Shown here: positions 4,859 to 5,700 of the stretch, piece by piece
Layout of the letters: each line of letters starts with the position of its first letter
Numbering within the stretch: position 1 is the stretch's first letter
Assembly: GCA_902494935.1 (NCBI GenBank)
Contig: CABUVH010000123.1
Location: 1 to 5,700 of the forward strand
Direction: 5' to 3'
Length of the DNA stretch: 5,700 bases
From: an uncultured Collinsella sp.
GTDB lineage: Bacteria > Actinomycetota > Coriobacteriia > Coriobacteriales > Coriobacteriaceae
Made by a program: the position numbers and the translations under genes
The notes under the pieces: generated by a model
Database searches by the model: none
The model's input: only the letters and a program-made list of their open reading frames with translations
Told to the model about the DNA's origin: nothing

Positions 4859-5700
4859 CTACTCGATCGAGAAGATCACGGGATAGAGCGGCTGCTCGCC
4901 ACGATGGGCGTCGACCTCCAGATCGGGCTGAGCCTCCTCAATGGCGTCGACGATCTCCTGGAAGGCCTCATCGGACAGTTCCTCGCCGGCCAGAATCGTC
5001 AGCGCGTCACCCTCCTCTTCCTCCTGCATACGGTTGATGCAATCGAGCGTGACCTGCTTCACGTCAGAGCCGACCACATCGATGGAGCCGGCAATGATGC
5101 CCATGACGTCACCGGAGTGAATCGGCGAGCCGTCGGAGGCACTGGAGTCGCGCACGGCGCGGGTGACCTCGCCATCGCGGACCTCGCTGATGGCGTCGAC
5201 CATAGCGGCAACAGCATCCTCGAGCTCGGAATCGGGCAGGACCGCGAACAGCGCGGAGAAGGCCTGCGGGACGGTCTTGGTGGGAACGACGGCAACCTTT
5301 TTATCGGTGCAGGCAGAGGCTGCGGCCTCGGCAGCCATGCGGATGTTGCCGTTATTGGGCAGGATGATGACCGAGGTCGCGTTGACCTGGTCCACCGCGC
5401 CCAGCAGGTCGGCGGTCGAGGGGTTCATGGTCTGGCCACCCGAGACGATCACGTCGACGCCGAGGGACTTGAGGATGTCGGCCTCACCGGAACCGGCAGC
5501 AACGGCGACAAAACCCAGCGCCTTGGCGGGCTCGGCGGCCTTTTCCTGATCCTCGTGGATCTTGGCGGTACGGTCGTGGGCCTCCATCTCCATGTTGTGG
5601 ATAAAGACCTCATAGATCTGACCGAGCTGCAGCATGTGCTCGAGCACCAGGTTGGGGGTGTTGGAGTGCACATGGATCTTGTAGTCGGGATAGGCGCCCA
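4859..5700 (-). CDS. fakA: FakA/YloV-type fatty acid kinase (DAK2-fusion family), C-terminal part
   Basis: The gene enters from the right edge; 279 C-terminal residues are present, about half the usual length of roughly 550. The N-terminal DAK2 kinase domain lies outside the window. Numbering from the first complete codon, visible family motifs are HVHSNTPN (residues 9-16; H-x-H-T-N in relatives), the SGGQTMNPSTADLL block (86-99), ILPNN (112-116) and VVPTKTVPQ (136-144). These are typical of the middle and C-terminal domains of FakA. FakA phosphorylates fatty acids bound to a FakB (DegV-type) partner, producing acyl-phosphate that PlsY uses directly or PlsX passes to ACP. Position just upstream of recG is the common arrangement. 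The stretch ahead of 200-230 is acidic, with an E-E-E-E run near 226. The symbol assumes the missing kinase domain is present; the local name in many genomes is yloV. Confidence 0.88.
   Translation of the reverse strand, partial: GAYPDYKIHVHSNTPNLVLEHMLQLGQIYEVFIHNMEMEAHDRTAKIHEDQEKAAEPAKALGFVAVAAGSGEADILKSLGVDVIVSGGQTMNPSTADLLGAVDQVNATSVIILPNNGNIRMAAEAAASACTDKKVAVVPTKTVPQAFSALFAVLPDSELEDAVAAMVDAISEVRDGEVTRAVRDSSASDGSPIHSGDVMGIIAGSIDVVGSDVKQVTLDCINRMQEEEEGDALTILAGEELSDEAFQEIVDAIEEAQPDLEVDAHRGEQPLYPVIFSIE

Noticed and set aside
1..5700. Mobile elements, CRISPR, tRNA/rRNA, riboswitch or defence system
   Set aside because: No terminal repeats, repeat-spacer pattern, transposase or integrase motifs, or structured RNA signatures were seen; all coding space is filled by core genes.

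Overview
This is a compact, housekeeping stretch of a fairly GC-rich bacterial chromosome. All eight genes I can support lie on the minus strand, so transcription runs from high to low coordinates. Gene content and order (fakA-like, recG, rsmD, coaD, a SepIVA-like coiled-coil gene, yceD/DUF177, rpmF, plsX) point to Actinomycetota. A SepIVA-like gene between coaD and a DUF177 gene is an actinobacterial arrangement. Together with PlsX and a FakA-type kinase, it fits best with class Coriobacteriia (Collinsella-like). That placement is inferred from gene order and protein style, not from a database search.

Layout in transcription order. At the right edge, 5700-4859 holds the C-terminal half of a FakA/YloV-type fatty-acid kinase, cut by the window. 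recG follows after 10 bases (4848-2671). rsmD overlaps recG by 4 bases (2674-2018), and coaD overlaps rsmD by 8 bases (2025-1528). A 68-base gap (1460-1527) carries a possible terminator and a possible extended -10 promoter. A second tight group follows: the SepIVA-like gene (1459-962), yceD overlapping it by one base (962-408), and rpmF for ribosomal protein L32 (343-164). A clear intrinsic terminator hairpin (123-94) then precedes plsX, of which only the first 25 codons are present (76-1).

The genes link several core processes: phospholipid precursor supply (FakA and PlsX both act on acyl-phosphate), coenzyme A synthesis (CoaD), ribosome assembly (RsmD, YceD, L32), DNA repair (RecG) and probably cell division or envelope growth (SepIVA-like). 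I see no mobile element, CRISPR array, tRNA, rRNA or sign of recent transfer, and no stretch over 300 bases without a gene. I found no new biological system. The points most worth checking are the terminator placed 17 bases before the plsX start codon, the SepIVA-like gene in a ribosome-assembly operon, and the lineage-variant motifs in RecG.
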